Below, in pieces: positions 6,416-8,572 of a DNA stretch of 8,572 nt. The stretch comes from Methanobacteriota archaeon (GTDB taxonomy: Archaea > JACRDV01), in assembly GCA_024860865.1 (NCBI GenBank), contig JACRDV010000025.1, forward strand, positions 1-8,572, read 5' to 3'. Under the pieces are notes generated by a model that worked only from the letters and a program-made list of their open reading frames with translations, was not told the DNA's origin and made no database searches. Both the position numbers and the translations under genes were made by a program. Within the stretch, counting starts at the first letter, position 1. Each line of letters opens with the position of its first letter.

Positions 6416-6448
6416 AAAATAATAGAAAAGAAGAGAGCTTAAAGCTCT
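6416..6448 (-). terminator. Hairpin plus T-rich tract at the thermosome 3' end
   Basis: On the minus strand AGAGCT-TTA-AGCTCT forms a six-base stem over the thermosome stop codon, followed by CTTCTTTTCTATTATTTTTT directly before the nob1 ATG. It could cause partial termination, keeping nob1 well below the abundant chaperonin, or protect the thermosome mRNA end. Confidence 0.45.
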
Positions 6449-8076
6449 TCCTCACCCGGCGGTGAAGGCGGAGTCGGTGGTCTGCCTTTTTCCATAGCTG
6501 CTGCTGCAATAACATCATCGATTCTAAGAATCATCACTGCTGCTTCAGCTGCTGATTTTATTGCTTGAGTTTTAACTCTAAGGGGTTCTAAAACTCCTTT
6601 ATTTATCATATCTACGGCTTTGCCTTCAAAAACATCAAGCCCAACCCACCTGCCATCTGCTTCGTGTTTTGCCCTGAGTTCGATTAACATGTCAATTGGA
6701 TCAAGACCTGCATTTTCTGCCAATGATCTTGGGATAACCTCTAGTGAGTCTGCAAAAGCTTCTATAGCAAGCTGTTCTCTGCCCCCAATTTTCGCAGCAT
6801 GTGCTCTAAGTTTCTTTGCAAGCTCAATCTCTGGAGCTCCACCACCTGCTACATACTTACCATCCTCTATAGCTTTCGATACAACACAGAGTGCATCATG
6901 GATACCTCTTTCAACTTCATCAACCACATGCTCAGTTCCGCCTCTGGCAAGAATGCTGACTGCTTTTGGATCCTTGCAACCCTCAATAAAAGTCATTTCT
7001 TCTCCAGCAATCTTTCTCTCTTCTACAGCATCTGCAGAGCCTAAGTCATCTTTTGTTAAGTCTTTAAGGTTTGTAATTATTTTTCCACCAGTTGCTCTTG
7101 CAAGTTTTTTCATGTCAGATTCTGAAACTCTCTTAACTGCAAAAATTTCTTCCTTTGCTAGATAATGCTCAGCAAGATCATCAATACCTTTCTGGCAAAA
7201 AACTACATTTGCTCCGCTGGCTTTTATTTTTTCAACCATCTCTCTGAGCATTTTTTCTTCTTCAGCAAGAAAGGCTTTTAATTGATCTGGATCAGTAATT
7301 CGAATCTCTGCACTAACTTCAGTCTTTTTAACTTCGAGCGCTACAGCGAGCAAAGCAATTTTTGCATTATCAACCCTTAAAGGCATCCCAGAATGGGCCC
7401 TTTCTTTATCAAAAACAATGCCTTTAATCAGCTGAGTATCTCCAATGCTTGCGCCCTGTTTCTTTTCAACTTTGATATTATCTATGTCGACTCCAATTTT
7501 TTCATCTGTTTTTTCCATAACTTGCTTAACCGCTTGAACAGCTATTCTAGCAAGATATTCTCCTGCAATTTCAACTTCTCTGCCACTCATAGAAGTTACT
7601 GCAATTTTCTTTAAGATATCTTCTTGGTCTGGTGAGACATTTTCTGCAATTTGATTTAGTATTTTTATGCACTCTTCTGCGGCCATTCTATAGCCTTTAG
7701 TTATTACACTGGAGTGGATTTCTTGATCGAGCAATCCCTCCGCTTTTTTGAGAAGCTCTCCGGCTAGAACAACTGCAGTTGTAGTTCCATCTCCAACTTC
7801 TTCATCTATAGTTTCTGCGACTTCAACCATCATTTTAGCAGCTGGATGCTGGATGTCCATTTCTTTTAGTATTGTTACTCCATCGTTAGTAATAACCACA
7901 TCTCCTAAACTGTCTACTAACATTTTGTCCATACCCTTAGGACCTAATGTTGTTCTAACTGCTTCAGCAACAACTCTAGCAGCTAGAATATTCATCCTTT
8001 GAGCATCGCGCCCAAGGAAGCGCTGGGCCTTTTCAGGCAAGATCAACACTGGTTGACCACTTAATTGAGTTCCCAT
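6439..8076 (-). CDS. thsA: Thermosome (group II chaperonin) subunit
   Basis: This 545-residue protein is a full-length archaeal group II chaperonin subunit, which builds the double-ring cytosolic ATPase that folds proteins. Visible motifs are [15 protein letters not shown] (41-55), TNDGVTIL (63-70), [15 protein letters not shown] (95-109, with nucleotide-site D96), the catalytic aspartate D394 in GIHDALCV, and [15 protein letters not shown] (409-423). The apical helical protrusion falls near 240-280. The C-terminus is unusual: after AAAAMEKG it ends [14 protein letters not shown], proline-rich and acidic, instead of the Gly-Gly-Met repeats common in thermosomes. The ATG at 8076 follows GGAGGGAG by 3 bases, with a TATA box further upstream, the strongest expression signals in the window. 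No second subunit gene is visible, so alpha/beta assignment is not possible and the symbol is generic. Confidence 0.97.
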   Translation of the reverse strand: MGTQLSGQPVLILPEKAQRFLGRDAQRMNILAARVVAEAVRTTLGPKGMDKMLVDSLGDVVITNDGVTILKEMDIQHPAAKMMVEVAETIDEEVGDGTTTAVVLAGELLKKAEGLLDQEIHSSVITKGYRMAAEECIKILNQIAENVSPDQEDILKKIAVTSMSGREVEIAGEYLARIAVQAVKQVMEKTDEKIGVDIDNIKVEKKQGASIGDTQLIKGIVFDKERAHSGMPLRVDNAKIALLAVALEVKKTEVSAEIRITDPDQLKAFLAEEEKMLREMVEKIKASGANVVFCQKGIDDLAEHYLAKEEIFAVKRVSESDMKKLARATGGKIITNLKDLTKDDLGSADAVEERKIAGEEMTFIEGCKDPKAVSILARGGTEHVVDEVERGIHDALCVVSKAIEDGKYVAGGGAPEIELAKKLRAHAAKIGGREQLAIEAFADSLEVIPRSLAENAGLDPIDMLIELRAKHEADGRWVGLDVFEGKAVDMINKGVLEPLRVKTQAIKSAAEAAVMILRIDDVIAAAAMEKGRPPTPPSPPGEEEL

Positions 8077-8079
8077 TTT

Positions 8080-8087
8080 CTCCCTCC
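8080..8087 (-). promoter_or_regulatory. Strong thermosome ribosome binding site
   Basis: GGAGGGAG on the minus strand lies 3 bases before the ATG at 8076 and is the best Shine-Dalgarno match in the window, in line with a highly expressed chaperonin. Confidence 0.75.
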
Positions 8088-8120
8088 AAAAATCAAGTTT
8101 TGAGCGTTAAATGTAATGTT

Positions 8121-8132
8121 ACTATAAATAGT
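8121..8132 (-). promoter_or_regulatory. Thermosome promoter (palindromic TATA box)
   Basis: ACTATTTATAGT on the minus strand is a perfect 12-base palindrome containing a TATA-like core. Transcription would start about 25 bases on, near 8100, giving a leader of about 24 bases that includes the ribosome binding site. The symmetry could serve a heat-shock regulator, but this is only a suggestion. Confidence 0.5.
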
Positions 8133-8183
8133 TTTATCATCCGATTAAAAGTTTTTGGCAAGTATTAAATATTTAGGTGCTAT

Positions 8184-8205
8184 GTTCTGTTGCATTTTCG
8201 GGACT
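8184..8205 (-). repeat. TnpB-element right end, copy 2
   Basis: This block is identical to 1639-1660 except at one base. It lies 18 bases beyond the tnpB stop. Between stop and end is a small hairpin, GAAAAA-TT-ATTTTTC, absent from copy 1. The element edge is placed after CAACAGAAC on the minus strand because similarity between the copies ends there. Confidence 0.8.
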
Positions 8206-8330
8206 TGAAAAATAATTTTTTCTCATCTGCCCACAGCCTTTAATGCAACTTCTGGGCTTAGGCTCGGCGGATTAGAGTTCATTGATCCCCCGTTCCGCTT
8301 CAACACTGCATTTGCCCAGCTATCTGGAGT
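8184..8330 (-). ncRNA. Putative omega-RNA (reRNA) scaffold overlapping the tnpB 3' end
   Basis: In characterised TnpB systems the guide RNA scaffold overlaps the last part of tnpB and runs through the right end, with the guide taken from flanking DNA just beyond. The conserved blocks at 8224-8238 and 8184-8205, kept in a relic whose reading frame is destroyed, fit that arrangement. The guide would then be encoded at about 8183-8164. The 5' limit is a guess and the structure was not computed. Confidence 0.42.
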
Positions 8331-8572
8331 GAACCGCACTCCTTCATCTTGGGTTTTTAACAAATTGATTGCAGCATTAAGCTGCCTGTCTATTAATCCA
8401 CACTTGGGGCAGCTTGCAAGGTGTACATTCAAGTATTCCAAATTTGACCCACATATCGTGCACCTTTGCGAAGTCCCCTTTGGGTTTACTTCGATTATTT
8501 TGGCTCCTTCCCAGAGAGCTTTATACTTTATAAAATTTTGAAGCCTCCTCATGCAAGCTTGGTTTAGCCTTC
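8223..8572 (-). CDS. tnpB: TnpB RNA-guided nuclease (IS200/IS605 OrfB), C-terminal part
   Basis: The frame runs from the window edge to TGA 8225-8223 and gives the last 115 residues, so the true start lies outside the window. TnpB is an RNA-guided DNA nuclease encoded by IS200/IS605-group transposons. The visible part shows RRLQNFIKYKALWEGAKIIEV, the segment before the zinc finger in TnpB; a four-cysteine zinc finger (CTIC and CPKC); and the RuvC-III signature DRQLNAAINLL with its catalytic aspartate. The tail QDEGVRFTPDSW ... SPEVALKAVGR follows. An internal ATG at 8552 is not the start, because the frame and TnpB-like residues continue upstream. No frameshift is seen, so this copy may be functional; RuvC-I and -II cannot be checked. 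No TnpA is visible. It is co-directional with, and 147 bases from, the thermosome gene. Confidence 0.88.
   Translation of the reverse strand, partial: RLNQACMRRLQNFIKYKALWEGAKIIEVNPKGTSQRCTICGSNLEYLNVHLASCPKCGLIDRQLNAAINLLKTQDEGVRFTPDSWANAVLKRNGGSMNSNPPSLSPEVALKAVGR

Noticed and set aside
6414-6518. N-terminal extension of Nob1 by 35 residues
   Set aside because: It overlaps the thermosome 3' end and encodes a low-complexity basic stretch. The PIN domain begins exactly at the ATG at 6413.
6620-7165. A 181-codon open frame on the plus strand, with several shorter ones, inside the thermosome gene
   Set aside because: They are antisense to a full-length, motif-complete chaperonin gene, are Ser/Ala/Phe-rich as expected of a shadow frame, and have no ribosome binding site or domain.
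1-8572. CRISPR array, prophage or toxin-antitoxin system
   Set aside because: No regularly spaced repeats, phage structural genes or recognisable toxin pairs were seen on either strand. The only mobile-element signals are the two TnpB copies and the LAGLIDADG gene.

Overview
The window looks like a piece of an AT-rich archaeal chromosome. The evidence is a group II chaperonin (thermosome), the archaeal/eukaryotic rRNA endonuclease Nob1, an archaeal HTH-phosphoribosyltransferase regulator of the GfcR type, an archaeal SbcD-related phosphoesterase, TATA-box promoters 22-30 bases before starts, and a mixture of GGAGG-led and apparently leaderless genes. The sequence alone does not fix the phylum.

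Layout. Positions 1-1561 (minus) hold the 5' part of a long gene for a double-motif LAGLIDADG protein with several N-terminal helix-turn-helix segments; its 3' end is outside the window. Directly upstream of it, about 1639-1821 (minus) is a decayed TnpB (IS200/IS605 OrfB) relic whose 3' end is still well preserved. Positions 1822-2296 are intergenic. They hold two similar palindromic TATA-like boxes and, on the plus strand, a 25-codon Glu/Trp-rich micro-ORF with its own ribosome binding site.

Positions 2297-8076 are a compact co-directional minus-strand block. In transcription order it is: thermosome, nob1, a GfcR-like HTH-PRTase, branched-chain aminotransferase, a membrane-tethered winged-helix protein, and the phosphoesterase. 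Gaps are 1 to about 41 bases, so this could be one operon, but TATA-like boxes before the last three genes suggest internal promoters. The block joins protein folding, 16S rRNA 3'-end maturation, nucleotide or sugar-linked regulation, amino-acid synthesis and an envelope-to-DNA signalling protein.

Positions 8184-8572 (minus) carry the 3' end of a second, apparently intact tnpB and its right end. It lies just upstream of the thermosome promoter and points at it. Its right end matches the relic's right end at 21 of 22 positions (8184-8205 against 1639-1660), so the window is bracketed by two members of one TnpB/omega-RNA family. The main points of novelty are the relic/homing-endonuclease junction, the micro-ORF with its twin boxes, and the membrane-anchored regulator.
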